Assembly: GCF_012843875.1 (NCBI RefSeq)
Contig: NZ_JABAFY010000022.1
Span: 1-40,115, forward strand
From: Desulfovibrio piger
GTDB taxonomy: Bacteria > Desulfobacterota > Desulfovibrionia > Desulfovibrionales > Desulfovibrionaceae
DNA length: 40,115 bases
Reading direction: 5' to 3'
Shown here: in pieces, positions 1 to 8,366 of the stretch
Layout: each line of letters starts with the position of its first letter
How positions within the stretch are numbered: position 1 is the stretch's first letter
Position numbers and translations under genes: made by a program
Notes under the pieces: model-generated
The model's database searches: none
Told to the model about the DNA's origin: nothing
The model's input: only the letters and a program-made list of their open reading frames with translations

Positions 1-24
1 TTTGCTGCCGCGCACAGTCTTTTT

Positions 25-53
25 TTGTCCACATGCCTTCTTGTAACTATAAA
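25..53 (+). promoter_or_regulatory. Candidate sigma70 promoter (TTGTCC-17-TATAAA)
   Basis: TTGTCC at 25-30 and TATAAA at 48-53 are separated by 17 bases. A start near 60 would give a transcript of about 105 nt ending at the hairpin terminator at 137-166. No open reading frame of note lies between them, so this could drive a small RNA. Confidence 0.4.
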
Positions 54-136
54 AGCTGAAGTTTCCAAACACGCTCTTATAACATACTTTTGAATTTGAC
101 GACACTATCTAGTCTTTCCCGACCGGGATGTTTCAG

Positions 137-166
137 GGGGGGCGCAAGCCCCCCTTTTCCGTTTTT
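137..166 (+). terminator. Rho-independent terminator
   Basis: Seven paired bases (GGGGGGC at 137-143 with GCCCCCC at 148-154) close a GCAA tetraloop. TTTT follows at 155-158 and TTTTT at 162-166. It ends either a gene outside the window or the short transcript from the promoter at 25-53. Confidence 0.75.
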
Positions 167-329
167 GAGGCAGCCGTATCAGACGTCCTTGCCTTGCCTG
201 TCTCCTGCGTCTATGCTGCGACATCCTTCGGATGCATAGCTCTCTTTTGGCGGGAGCGATGCAACTTTCTGCCGCTGTGTCCGTGCAGCCTGGCAGGCCC
301 GACAGATTCCCCTCTTGTCACGAGGTCCC

Positions 330-2666
330 ATGTTTGCCCGTATCGCTCTGCTTTCCGCTCCTTACAGCACCCTGACGTACGCCTTGCCTGACATCTTTCC
401 CGAAGAGTTCTGGCAGGAAGGCCTGCGCGTGGCCATCCCCCTGGGCCGTGGTGCGTTGCGGGCAGGCATCCTGATGGAGCGGCTGGAGCACAGCGATCTT
501 CCCGATGACGTCACCTGCAAGGAGGTGGCCTGGCCGCTGGAGACCGTCCCCCTGCTTTCGGAGGAGGTCAGGGCGCTGGCACGGGATCTGGCCATCAGGC
601 AGGGACTGGAGCCGGGCTGCGTGTTCGGGCATGTCCTGCCGCAGGGCTTGCGCCAGGTGGATCTGCGTATCCGCTGGCTGGCGGCGGACAGGGATTTTTC
701 CTGTACGGTGAAGCAGGTCACGAAACTGGAACCGGATCTGCGTCAGGCCCTGGCCGCGGCCCTGTGCCGGGGGGAGGCCCGTCTTGTCGCGTCGGGCCGG
801 GATGCCGCTGGGGAGGAACTCTGTGTGCTGCGGGTGGATCCTCCCTGGCCGGTACGGCCGCAGGCCGCACGGCAGCGCGAGATACTGGACTATCTGCATG
901 AACGGGGACAGGTCAGCCGTCGCCAGCTGACTCGGGATCTGGGAGCCGGCAGTGCTCCGGCCCTGCGATCTTTGCTGCAGGCCGGCTTCGTGGCTTTGCG
1001 CCACGCGGAGGCCGATGAGCCCGCTGACGAGCTGCTTCCGCCCGCGCCCCGGGCCTTTGAGCTCAATGCAGACCAGCAGCGGGCCCTGGAGGCCCTGCGT
1101 GCTGCGCTGGAGACGGAGCGGCCCGCATCGGTCCTGCTGTTTGGGGTGACCGGCAGCGGCAAGACGGCTGTCTATCTGGAGCTGATCCGGCATTGCATGG
1201 AGCAGGGCAGGAGCGTCCTCCTGCTGGCTCCCGAAGTGGCTCTTGCCTGCAAGCTGCGTCGGGATGCGGCCTGCGTCCTGCCCCATGTGCCCCTGTTTTT
1301 CTATCATGGCTACCAGCCCCCGGCACGACGGGAGGAGATCTTCCGCCGTCTGGCCACCCGGCAGGAGCCCTGCCTCGTGGTGGGGACGCGTTCGGCGCTC
1401 TTCCTGCCTGTACCGCAGCTGGGCTGCGTCATCCTGGACGAAGAGCATGACAGCTCGTTCAAGCAGGACGAGTCTTTGCCCTATCAGGCCAAGGAGCTGG
1501 CCTGGTCGCGCATCGCACGGCAGCGCGGCCTGCTGGTGCTGGGCTCGGCCACGCCGGACATCAAGACCTTCCATGCGGCCAGTCAGGGGCAGATAGATCT
1601 TCTTCGCCTGCCGGAGAGGGTAGGAGGGCGGCCTTTGCCGCCGGTGGAGCTGGTGGATACCAGTGGCCTGGCCGGGGAAGGGCTGCTGGCTGCCCGCAGC
1701 GAGCAGGCCCTGCGCGAAGTGCTGCAACGCGGGGAGCAGGCCGTTGTCCTGCTCAACCGGCGCGGCTACGCGCCCCTGCTGTACTGCCTGGACTGCAAGG
1801 AGACCGTCAGCTGTCCGCATTGCCACATCGCCCTGACCTACCATAAAGGGCGGGGGCGGCTCGTTTGCCATTACTGCGGCTATGCCGTTCCCTTTCCCAG
1901 TCCCTGCCCGCAGTGCAGGAGCATGAACTTCCTGCCCATGGGGGAGGGGACCGAAAGGCTGGAAGAATATTTGTCCACGCTGGCCGGGCAGCCTGTCCTG
2001 CGCCTCGACCGTGACAGCACCCGGCGGCCCGGACGCATGGAAGAGATACTGGCGGCTTTTGCCCGGCACGAGTCCCCCATCCTTGTAGGTACGCAGATGC
2101 TCTCCAAGGGCCACCACTTCCCTGATGTGACCCTGGCCATCGTGGCGGACGGGGATCTGGGGCTCAATCTGCCGGACTACAGGGCTGCGGAGCGGTCCTT
2201 CCAGCTGCTGGTCCAGTCCGCAGGCCGGGCAGGACGTGGCGACAAACCCGGGCGGGTACTGATCCAGACCCGCAATACCAATCACTACTGCTGGCAGTAT
2301 GTCCAGAGCGGTGATTATGAAGGTTTTTATGCCGCCGAGCTGGCCCGGAGGCGACAACACGGTTATCCGCCTTTCGTGCGTCTGGCGTTGCTGCGCATCT
2401 CCTTCCCTGCGGAAGATCCCGGCGGTGCCGCGGCGCTGGGGGAGCTGGCCCGTTTGCTGCAAACCAGGGCCCGTGAGCTGGGCGTGCGCCTGCTGGGGCC
2501 TATCCCGGCGCCCCTGGCCATGCTGCGGGGCCGCAGGCGTTTTTCCTGCCTCATCAAAAGTGCCGGCTGGCAGGAGGTCAGGGTGCTGTACCATGAAGCT
2601 TTGCGGCAGCAGTGCGCCAGCCGCTTGCGGCTTTTCCTTGACCTTGACCCTGTCAATATGCTCTAA
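330..2666 (+). CDS. priA: Primosomal protein N' (replication restart helicase PriA)
   Basis: PriA is a superfamily 2 DNA helicase that recognises stalled forks and starts reloading of the replicative helicase. The 778-residue product has a Walker A motif (GVTGSGKT, about residue 271), the DEEH Walker B box (about 369), and a zinc-binding insertion with CxxC pairs (CLDC, CPHC, CHYC, CPQC, residues 486-529), all diagnostic of PriA. An upstream TTG at 315 is in frame, but the ATG at 330 is preferred: it lies just after CGAGG and gives the typical MFARIAL start. Length fits the family (about 730-800). It stands alone between a terminator and an outer-membrane protein gene. Confidence 0.95.
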   Translation: MFARIALLSAPYSTLTYALPDIFPEEFWQEGLRVAIPLGRGALRAGILMERLEHSDLPDDVTCKEVAWPLETVPLLSEEVRALARDLAIRQGLEPGCVFGHVLPQGLRQVDLRIRWLAADRDFSCTVKQVTKLEPDLRQALAAALCRGEARLVASGRDAAGEELCVLRVDPPWPVRPQAARQREILDYLHERGQVSRRQLTRDLGAGSAPALRSLLQAGFVALRHAEADEPADELLPPAPRAFELNADQQRALEALRAALETERPASVLLFGVTGSGKTAVYLELIRHCMEQGRSVLLLAPEVALACKLRRDAACVLPHVPLFFYHGYQPPARREEIFRRLATRQEPCLVVGTRSALFLPVPQLGCVILDEEHDSSFKQDESLPYQAKELAWSRIARQRGLLVLGSATPDIKTFHAASQGQIDLLRLPERVGGRPLPPVELVDTSGLAGEGLLAARSEQALREVLQRGEQAVVLLNRRGYAPLLYCLDCKETVSCPHCHIALTYHKGRGRLVCHYCGYAVPFPSPCPQCRSMNFLPMGEGTERLEEYLSTLAGQPVLRLDRDSTRRPGRMEEILAAFARHESPILVGTQMLSKGHHFPDVTLAIVADGDLGLNLPDYRAAERSFQLLVQSAGRAGRGDKPGRVLIQTRNTNHYCWQYVQSGDYEGFYAAELARRRQHGYPPFVRLALLRISFPAEDPGGAAALGELARLLQTRARELGVRLLGPIPAPLAMLRGRRRFSCLIKSAGWQEVRVLYHEALRQQCASRLRLFLDLDPVNML

Positions 2667-2682
2667 TCTTCCGGTTTATTTT

Positions 2683-2700
2683 TCCCGCAAGCGGGATTTT
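2683..2700 (+). terminator. Weak terminator after priA
   Basis: TCCCG (2683-2687) pairs with CGGGA (2692-2696) around a CAAG loop, followed by TTTT. A second perfect hairpin (ATGCCGGA at 2759-2766, TCCGGCAT at 2770-2777, loop GCG) lies further on without a T-tract. Confidence 0.4.
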
Positions 2701-2860
2701 ACTGGGGAAAGCTCCGCGGTGCCTGCCCCGGCATTTTTGCGGCCTTTGACCGGCCCTGATGCCGGAGCGTCCGGCATGTGCCATGGCCGGGCACGGCAGG
2801 GCGGGAGCCGGTACCGGGCGGAAGGAGCTTGTCCGGTGCTTCATGGTCAAGGGAGGAAGA

Positions 2861-4105
2861 ATGAAAGCTTTGCGTGTGGTGGGCCTGTGGGTGGCCCTGG
2901 TTCTGGGAGTGGCGTCGTCCGCCATGGCTGAAGGTTTTGCGCTGACCGAGTGGAGCGCACGCGGTCTGGGGCTGGCCAGCGGCATGGTGGGCCGCGCCGA
3001 CGACGTGTCGGCCATCGCCTACAACGCGGCCGGCATCACCCAGCTGCCCGGCGTCCAGGTTATGGGCGGCATGGCCCTGGTCGCGCCTATGGGGACCTTG
3101 TCGCTGGATACGGCCCACGGCAAGCAGGAGACCACCACCAAGCCCGCCGTGTGGGCCGCGCCGCACGCCTACGCCAGCTGGCAGCTCAATGACAGCCTGT
3201 GGCTGGGCCTGGGCGTGTTCTCGCGCTTCGGTCTGGGCAACAGCTACGACCAGAACTGGACCGGCCGTTATAATCTGTACAGCGTCAACCTGCAGACCAT
3301 CTCCGCCGTGCCCACTCTGGCCTGGAAGATCAATGACATCCTCTCCGTGTCCGCCGGTCTGGAGATCATGAACGTCAACCTGACCACGGAACAGAAGGCG
3401 CCCATCTTGGATCATGATGCCGAAGTCCAGGCCTCGGGCTGGGGCGTGGGCGGCCATTTCGGCCTGCATGCCCGCCTGAACGATCAGTGGTCCGTGGGCC
3501 TGGCCTACAAGACCCAGGTCACGGTCAATGCCTACGGTGATGCAAAATTTGATGGTCCGTATGCTGGTAAGCTGCAAAAAGTCACGAACTCTGATGCCCA
3601 CAGTACCGTGCAGCTGCCTGACTCTCTGGCCCTGGGCGTGGCCTACAAGCCTCTGGACAACCTGAGCTTCGAAGTGGGTGCTGTCTGGACGCGATGGTCC
3701 ACCTACAATTCCCTGAACATCTACATGGACAACGGCAATCAGTCCATCAGCCACAAAAACTGGCAAGACGGCTGGAATTTCAACGCCAGCGTGGAATACA
3801 AGCCTCTGGACTGGTGGAGCCTGCGTGCCGGTTTCTGGTACGAGACCCCGGTCATCAACGAGGATCACTCCGACTTCATGGTGCCCTCCAACGGCCGCAC
3901 GGCCCTGACCCTGGGCACGGGCGTGGAGTGGAACGACTTCACCATCGACTTCGCCTACTGCCACATGTGGATCAATCCGACCAACTATGATGACACTGAT
4001 GCAAGTGGTATTCGTACCCCCGGTCTGGCATCCGGTATCACCGGCGGCAATTCCAAGGACACCGTGGCCAACATCTATATGCTGAGCTTCGGCTACAAGT
4101 TCTAG
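2861..4105 (+). CDS. OmpP1/FadL-family outer-membrane transporter
   Basis: The product (414 residues) is a predicted outer-membrane beta-barrel of the FadL/TodX family, which carries long-chain fatty acids or other hydrophobic compounds across the outer membrane. It begins with a clear signal peptide (MKALRVVGLWVALVLG, cleavage after SSAMA). The mature N terminus resembles the FadL hatch, with the family-type motif YNAAGITQLPGVQVMGG. Alternating aromatic strands follow and it ends in YKF, the C-terminal phenylalanine expected of barrels. ATG 2861 is chosen over earlier in-frame ATGs because GGGAGGAAG lies at 2851-2859 and it begins the signal peptide. A strong terminator follows. The substrate cannot be told from the sequence. 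Confidence 0.88.
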   Translation: MKALRVVGLWVALVLGVASSAMAEGFALTEWSARGLGLASGMVGRADDVSAIAYNAAGITQLPGVQVMGGMALVAPMGTLSLDTAHGKQETTTKPAVWAAPHAYASWQLNDSLWLGLGVFSRFGLGNSYDQNWTGRYNLYSVNLQTISAVPTLAWKINDILSVSAGLEIMNVNLTTEQKAPILDHDAEVQASGWGVGGHFGLHARLNDQWSVGLAYKTQVTVNAYGDAKFDGPYAGKLQKVTNSDAHSTVQLPDSLALGVAYKPLDNLSFEVGAVWTRWSTYNSLNIYMDNGNQSISHKNWQDGWNFNASVEYKPLDWWSLRAGFWYETPVINEDHSDFMVPSNGRTALTLGTGVEWNDFTIDFAYCHMWINPTNYDDTDASGIRTPGLASGITGGNSKDTVANIYMLSFGYKF

Positions 4106-4128
4106 GCTGCTTTCCGGCAGATTTCAGG

Positions 4129-4158
4129 GGCGTCGTCCTTGGGGCGACGCCTTTTTTT
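4129..4158 (+). terminator. Rho-independent terminator after the FadL-like gene
   Basis: GGCGTCG (4129-4135) pairs perfectly with CGACGCC (4145-4151) and is followed by seven T (4152-4158). Confidence 0.9.
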
Positions 4159-4179
4159 GCGTCTTGCGGCACAGAGCAT

Positions 4180-4208
4180 TTGACCGCGGGCTGGAAAATC
4201 TCTATAGT
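4180..4208 (+). promoter_or_regulatory. Sigma70-type promoter of the small OMP gene
   Basis: TTGACC (4180-4185) and TATAGT (4203-4208) are separated by exactly 17 bases. The predicted start near 4215 gives a leader of about 70 bases. The promoter lies just after the previous terminator, so the OMP gene is its own unit. Confidence 0.7.
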
Positions 4209-4284
4209 CCCGTTTGAGAAAGTCTAAACTTTTACCGCCTGAACAGGCCCTGCTTTGCAGGAAACATCTCTTTGGAGGAGAGCA

Positions 4285-4941
4285 ATGAAACGCACCATCC
4301 TTGCACTGGCTCTGCTGGTGGCTCTGGTCCTGCCCGGCATGGCCAAGGCCGAAGGTACCGGTATGTACCTGGCTCCCAAGTTCCTGATGACCATTCAGGA
4401 AACCGGCACCATCGAACGCTCCGGTATGGGCGGCGTGGACGAATACTCCCAGTTCACCCTGGGCGGCGCTCTGGCTGCCGGTTACGACTTCTGGCCCCAG
4501 TATCTGGTGCCCCTGCGAGTGGAACTGGAATACGCCCTGCGCGGCAACAGCGAAAAGAGCTGGGGCAGCAACTGGGGCAGCGTGGACTGCACCTGGAACA
4601 GCTCCACCCTGTTCGCCAACCTGTACTATGACTTCCGCAACGACAGCGCCTTCGTGCCCTACATCGGCGCCGGTATCGGTATGTCCTTCAACTACCTGGG
4701 CTTCGACCTGCACCGTGGCGGCAGCGCCGTTTCCCGTGACGAACACACCACTAATTTCGCCTGGAACGTGGGCGCCGGTGTGGCTTACAACGTGAACGAC
4801 GCCCTGTACATCGACGCCGCCTACCGCTATGTGGACCTGGGCTACACCGAAGCCAGCGGTTCCCTGAACGGCGACCAGATCAAGGTGGGCAGCCGTCCTT
4901 ACAACCACGAATTCATGCTGGGCCTGCGCTTCGCTTTCTAA
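4285..4941 (+). CDS. Outer-membrane beta-barrel protein (OmpA-like/opacity-type barrel)
   Basis: A 218-residue predicted outer-membrane protein. A signal peptide (MKRTILALALLVALVLPG, cleavage after MAKA) is followed by short amphipathic strands rich in Tyr, Trp and Gly. Features of small eight-stranded barrels include VPYIGAGIGMSFNY, WNVGAGVAYNVND and the closing strand FMLGLRFAF with terminal Phe. ATG 4285 follows GGAGGAG (4274-4280). It has its own strong promoter and terminator, which suggests high expression. Codon use is strongly biased to GC-ending codons. The role may be structural or adhesive, but no specific function can be assigned from sequence alone. Confidence 0.85.
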   Translation: MKRTILALALLVALVLPGMAKAEGTGMYLAPKFLMTIQETGTIERSGMGGVDEYSQFTLGGALAAGYDFWPQYLVPLRVELEYALRGNSEKSWGSNWGSVDCTWNSSTLFANLYYDFRNDSAFVPYIGAGIGMSFNYLGFDLHRGGSAVSRDEHTTNFAWNVGAGVAYNVNDALYIDAAYRYVDLGYTEASGSLNGDQIKVGSRPYNHEFMLGLRFAF

Positions 4942-4965
4942 AGCGCATTATCCGCGATTTGAAAA

Positions 4966-4992
4966 GGCCGCTCCCTCGGGGCGGTCTTTTTG
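4966..4992 (+). terminator. Rho-independent terminator after the OMP gene
   Basis: GGCCGCTCC (4966-4974) pairs with GGGGCGGTC (4978-4986), allowing G-T pairs, around a three-base loop. It is followed by TTTTTGTTTTTT. Confidence 0.85.
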
Positions 4993-5104
4993 TTTTTTGG
5001 CAGGCAGGGGCGGCGTGAAGGGCATGTCCCCCGGGATCCGTGAGCCACAGACAGGCCGGGACGGCCTGGTAAAAAGCCGTGATGGCCGCCACTGCGGTCT
5101 TTTC

Positions 5105-5133
5105 TTGACGAAACGGCATAAACAGCCTATGAA
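5105..5133 (+). promoter_or_regulatory. Sigma70-type promoter of ffh
   Basis: TTGACG (5105-5110), a 17-base spacer, then TATGAA (5128-5133). The expected start near 5141 leaves a leader of about 93 bases before ffh. Confidence 0.6.
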
Positions 5134-5233
5134 TCACAATTCTGTATGCGCTGGCCGGGCCCGCGTGATCTGTCGCCATGTCCTGCGGCAGGGAGGGCAG
5201 GGCCTTTCAGTGTAACTTGATAGCGGGGTTCCC

Positions 5234-6742
5234 ATGTTTGAAAGTCTTTCCGATCGCCTTTCCGGTGTGTTCCGCTCCTTCAGCGGACGCGGCCAGCTGA
5301 CGGAAGAAAATATCCAGGCCGGCCTGCGCGAGGTGCGTCTTGCCCTTCTGGAGGCCGACGTCAACTTCAAGGTCGTCAAGGACTTTGTGGAGAACGTCCG
5401 CCAGAAGTGCCTGGGACAGGAACTCATCAAGGGCGTCAGTCCGGCGCAGCAGGTCGTCAAGATCGTCCATGAAGAGCTGGTGGGGCTGCTTGGTGGTGAG
5501 ACAGCGGGGCTGAACCTTCAGGGCCAGGAACCAGCCGTCATCATGCTGGTGGGCCTGCAGGGCTCCGGTAAGACCACCTCGGCGGGCAAGATCGCCAATC
5601 TGCTGCGCAAGCAGAAGATGCGTCCCTATCTGGTGCCTGCCGACGTGTACCGTCCCGCGGCTATCGATCAGCTGACCGTGCTGGCCAAGCAGCTGGACAT
5701 GCCCTGCTTCCCGTCCACGGTGGACATGAATCCCGTGGACATCGCCCGTCAGGCCATGGAAGCCGCCCGTGAGCAGCAGGCCACGGTGGTCCTGCTGGAC
5801 ACCGCCGGCCGTCTGCATGTGGACGAGCCCCTGATGCAGGAACTGGCCGCCATCAAGGCGGCGGTGAACCCGCAGGAGATCCTGTTCGTGGCCGACGCCA
5901 TGACCGGTCAGGATGCCGTGACCGTGGCGGAGTCCTTCAACGAACGTCTGGGCCTGACCGGTGTGGTGCTGACCAAGATGGATGGCGATGCCCGCGGTGG
6001 TGCGGCCCTGTCCATCCGGGCGGTGACCGGTGCCCCGGTGAAGTTCGTGGGTATGGGCGAAAAGCTGTCCGAGATGGAGGTCTTCCATCCTGACCGCATC
6101 GCGGGCCGCATCCTGGGCATGGGCGACGTGCTCACCCTGGTGGAAAAGGCCCAGGCCACCATCGACGCCGACGAGGCCGAAGCCCTTGCCAAAAAGATGC
6201 GCAAGGCCAGCTTCGACCTGGAAGATTTCCGTACCCAGATGCGCCGGATCAAGAAGCTCGGCTCTCTGGACAGTATTTTGAAGATGATCCCCGGCATGGG
6301 CGGCCTGCGCGAAAAGCTGGCCGAAGCCAACGGGGCCATGCCTGAAAAGGAAATGGCCCGTACCGAAGCCATCATCAACTCCATGACCATGGCCGAGCGC
6401 CGCAACCCCGATATCCTCAACGGCAGCCGCCGGGCGCGTATCGCCAAGGGCGCCGGGGTCACGGTGCAGCAGGTCAACCAGCTGGTGCGCCAGTTCGAGC
6501 AGATGCGCCAGATGATGAAGGGGATGATGGGCGGCAAGGCCAAGGGGATGCCTGCCATGCCCAGGATGCCCCGGGGCATGAGCATGCCCGGCGGCATGGG
6601 CGGGATGCCCGGCATGATGCCGGGGATGGGTGGCATGCCCGGTATGCCGCCCATGGGGCTGCCGGATGCCGGACACGGCAAGTCGGCGGCGGCCAAAAAG
6701 CGCAAGAAGCGCGAACGGCCTGCCAAACGCAAAAAGAAATAG
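5234..6742 (+). CDS. ffh: Signal recognition particle protein Ffh (SRP54)
   Basis: Ffh is the GTPase of the signal recognition particle. It binds 4.5S RNA and signal peptides of nascent membrane proteins and docks on FtsY. The 502-residue product shows the N domain, the G domain with GLQGSGKTTSAGKIA (about residue 106), DTAGR (about 188) and TKMDGDARGG (about 246), then a Met-rich M domain. The C terminus is unusual: after the M domain there is a run of Gly-Met-Pro repeats (GMPGMMPGMGGMPGMPPMG) and a Lys/Arg tail (KKRKKRERPAKRKKK). This makes it longer than typical bacterial Ffh (about 450). The start is ATG 5234 with only a weak GCGGGG upstream. rpsP follows in the same direction but has its own promoter. 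Confidence 0.97.
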   Translation: MFESLSDRLSGVFRSFSGRGQLTEENIQAGLREVRLALLEADVNFKVVKDFVENVRQKCLGQELIKGVSPAQQVVKIVHEELVGLLGGETAGLNLQGQEPAVIMLVGLQGSGKTTSAGKIANLLRKQKMRPYLVPADVYRPAAIDQLTVLAKQLDMPCFPSTVDMNPVDIARQAMEAAREQQATVVLLDTAGRLHVDEPLMQELAAIKAAVNPQEILFVADAMTGQDAVTVAESFNERLGLTGVVLTKMDGDARGGAALSIRAVTGAPVKFVGMGEKLSEMEVFHPDRIAGRILGMGDVLTLVEKAQATIDADEAEALAKKMRKASFDLEDFRTQMRRIKKLGSLDSILKMIPGMGGLREKLAEANGAMPEKEMARTEAIINSMTMAERRNPDILNGSRRARIAKGAGVTVQQVNQLVRQFEQMRQMMKGMMGGKAKGMPAMPRMPRGMSMPGGMGGMPGMMPGMGGMPGMPPMGLPDAGHGKSAAAKKRKKRERPAKRKKK

Positions 6743-6747
6743 GCCCG

Positions 6748-6770
6748 TCCGTGCGGTCTGTCCGCACGGA
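6748..6770 (+). other. Stem-loop after ffh
   Basis: A perfect nine-base stem (TCCGTGCGG at 6748-6756, CCGCACGGA at 6762-6770) with a TCTGT loop starts five bases after the ffh stop codon. No T-tract follows, so it may stabilise the 3' end or act with Rho rather than as an intrinsic terminator. Confidence 0.5.
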
Positions 6771-6853
6771 TCAGCGTCCGTTCCCCGGCAGAGCACGGCG
6801 AAACCTCATCGCCAGACGGCTGCGGCGATGCCGGAGACGCGATAAAAAAATCG

Positions 6854-6880
6854 TTGCGGCGCACTGGTCATTGATATAAT
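6854..6880 (+). promoter_or_regulatory. Candidate promoter of rpsP
   Basis: A perfect TATAAT lies at 6875-6880, with TTGCGG at 6854-6859 (15-base spacer) as the likely -35 box. The start would be near 6887, about 58 bases before rpsP. Confidence 0.6.
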
Positions 6881-6944
6881 GGGGGGAGGGCAAACTTGCT
6901 CTTTTGCCCCCGCAACGCTACCATAGCACAAACAGGAGATAATC

Positions 6945-7181
6945 ATGGCTGTTAAGCTGAAATTGACCCGTCTGGGCAGCAAGAAGCATCCTTTCTACCG
7001 CGTCGTGGCCGCCAACGACGAAACCCGTCGTGATGGCCGTCCGCTGGAATTCCTGGGTTACTACAACCCCATGACCGATCCCGCCGAAGTGAAGCTGGAC
7101 GCCGAAAAGGTGAAGGCTTGGCTGGATCGCGGTGCCGAACCCACCGACACCGTCCGCGCTCTGCTCAAGAAGATGGCCTAA
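6945..7181 (+). CDS. rpsP: 30S ribosomal protein S16
   Basis: S16 is a small-subunit ribosomal protein that binds 16S rRNA and aids 30S assembly. The 78-residue product has the family hallmarks: an N terminus [20 protein letters not shown], the central [12 protein letters not shown] and the C-terminal [19 protein letters not shown] 6945 follows AGGAGAT closely. Length matches the family (about 75-90). It heads the usual rpsP-khpA-rimM cluster, separated here from khpA by 217 bases with three hairpins. Confidence 0.98.
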   Translation: MAVKLKLTRLGSKKHPFYRVVAANDETRRDGRPLEFLGYYNPMTDPAEVKLDAEKVKAWLDRGAEPTDTVRALLKKMA

Positions 7182-7182
7182 G

Positions 7183-7338
7183 GGTATCTTTGCAGGATAC
7201 CATCGTACCGGTCTTTCCGGTACTGGCCCGATGTTCTTCCGGTGTGCGGTACTGACGCGGCAGATCCCTGAGGGGGCTGCCTGATGGACGTACCGCACCG
7301 CAGGCGCATGGCGCTTTTCCCGCGGGCTTTTCCCGCGG
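7183..7338 (+). other. Three tandem hairpins between rpsP and khpA
   Basis: Three perfect inverted repeats lie in the rpsP-khpA gap: GGTATC/GATACC (7183-7201), GTACCGG/CCGGTAC (7205-7223) and CCGCGGG/CCCGCGG (7320-7338). None has a T-tract. They may stop exonucleases or lower readthrough so that S16 is made in excess over the downstream proteins (inference). Confidence 0.55.
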
Positions 7339-7398
7339 AGATGCAGCGCCCGCTCACAGCAACAGTCTTGTCACGGCAGGACTTGCGGGAGGCCAGCA

Positions 7399-7629
7399 AT
7401 GAAAGCTTTGATTGAATTTATCGCCCGTTCGCTCGTGGACGCGCCTGATCAGGTACAGGTCACTGAAGTGGAAGGCGAACAGACCACTGTGCTGGAATTG
7501 AAGGTCGCCAAGGAAGATCTCGGTAAGGTGATCGGCAAGCAGGGCCGCACGGCACGCGCCATGCGCACCTTGCTCAGCGCCGCGTCCACCAAGGCCAAAA
7601 AACGCGTCGTACTCGAGATCCTGGAATAG
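7399..7629 (+). CDS. khpA: KH-domain RNA-binding protein KhpA (YlqC family)
   Basis: A 76-residue single KH-domain protein of the KhpA/YlqC family (UPF0109), which binds RNA, in some bacteria as a partner of KhpB. The KH signature [18 protein letters not shown] is present (GxxG is GKQG), followed by [13 protein letters not shown] 7399 follows GGGAGG at 7388-7393. Its place between rpsP and rimM is conserved in many bacteria and ties it to ribosome biogenesis. Six bases separate it from rimM, so the two are probably cotranscribed. Confidence 0.93.
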   Translation: MKALIEFIARSLVDAPDQVQVTEVEGEQTTVLELKVAKEDLGKVIGKQGRTARAMRTLLSAASTKAKKRVVLEILE

Positions 7630-7635
7630 TTCCTC

Positions 7636-8169
7636 ATGGCACGACGCATCCATATGGGCACGCTCGCGCGCCCGCACGGTATCAAGGGGGAGATCTGCGT
7701 CGACTGGTACGCAGACTCCCCTTCGCTGCTGGACGGTCCTTTCTGGTTGCAGGCGGGCGATGCCCCGCCGCGTCCTGCCCGGGCCCGTTCGTGGCGCATG
7801 CACAAAGGTCGTCCCCTGCTCCTGCTGGAGGGGGTGACCGACCGTAACGACATCGAAGCCCTGCGCGGCCAGAAGATTCTTGTGGACCGCGACCTGCTGC
7901 CCCCTGTGGACGAAGACGAAGTCTACGTGGAGGACGTGTTGGGCTTTGCCGTCATCCTGCCTGACGGCTCCCGCCTGGGCGTGCTGGATCATGTGGAATA
8001 TCCTGCCGGTCTGGAGGTCTGGAGCATCGTGACCGATGACGGCAAGGAAGTCCTGTTCCCTGCGGAAGCCTCGTTCATCGAAGGCTTCGACCTGGAAGGG
8101 GAGTGCATCCACATCGCGCCGCCGGAAGGCCTGCTGGACATCTATCTGGGCGGTGACGAACAGGCCTAG
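7636..8169 (+). CDS. rimM: 16S rRNA processing protein RimM
   Basis: RimM assists maturation of the 30S head and interacts with S19. The 177-residue product starts with the family N terminus GTLARPHGIKGEI and continues with a PRC-barrel-like C-terminal half (DVLGFAVILPDGSRLGVLDHV, then VWSIVTDDGKEVLFPA), ending near YLGGDEQA. Length is normal. The start has no clear Shine-Dalgarno sequence and lies six bases after khpA, consistent with translational coupling. trmD and rplS, which usually follow, are not here but lie about 10 kb away on the opposite strand. Confidence 0.95.
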   Translation: MARRIHMGTLARPHGIKGEICVDWYADSPSLLDGPFWLQAGDAPPRPARARSWRMHKGRPLLLLEGVTDRNDIEALRGQKILVDRDLLPPVDEDEVYVEDVLGFAVILPDGSRLGVLDHVEYPAGLEVWSIVTDDGKEVLFPAEASFIEGFDLEGECIHIAPPEGLLDIYLGGDEQA

Positions 8170-8262
8170 CCTGTGGAGTCGGCTTTGCCGCCGGATTGCG
8201 GCGAGCATTTCGGACCGTCCATACGACTGCCCTGTTCCCTGTTTTTGCCTGTCTTTTTTGCT

Positions 8263-8295
8263 GCCCGTGCTGTCCGCAACACGGGCTGTCTTTTT
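8263..8295 (+). terminator. Terminator between rimM and mutM
   Basis: GCCCGTG (8263-8269) pairs with CACGGGC (8280-8286), followed by TGTCTTTTT. A second perfect hairpin (GACCTGCC at 8329-8336, GGCAGGTC at 8340-8347) lies just before the mutM ribosome-binding site. Confidence 0.6.
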
Positions 8296-8366
8296 CCTGG
8301 CCGGATGGTTCCGGCCCCTGCTGGTTTGGACCTGCCCTCGGCAGGTCCTTTCGTATGAGGTGGATC

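Larger units (their letters stand above)
1..329. other. Intergenic region before priA
   Basis: No convincing coding sequence was seen in these 329 bases. They hold a sigma70-like promoter at 25-53 and a GC-rich hairpin with T-tracts at 137-166, described separately. Bases 167-329 show nothing recognisable apart from the likely priA ribosome-binding site just before 330. Confidence 0.6.

Noticed and set aside
318..2594. Long antisense frames over priA, trmD, ptsI, dnaA-like, EF-G-like and folC regions
   Set aside because: They mirror real genes in GC-rich DNA, have no family motifs and are rich in Arg, Gln, His and Gly.
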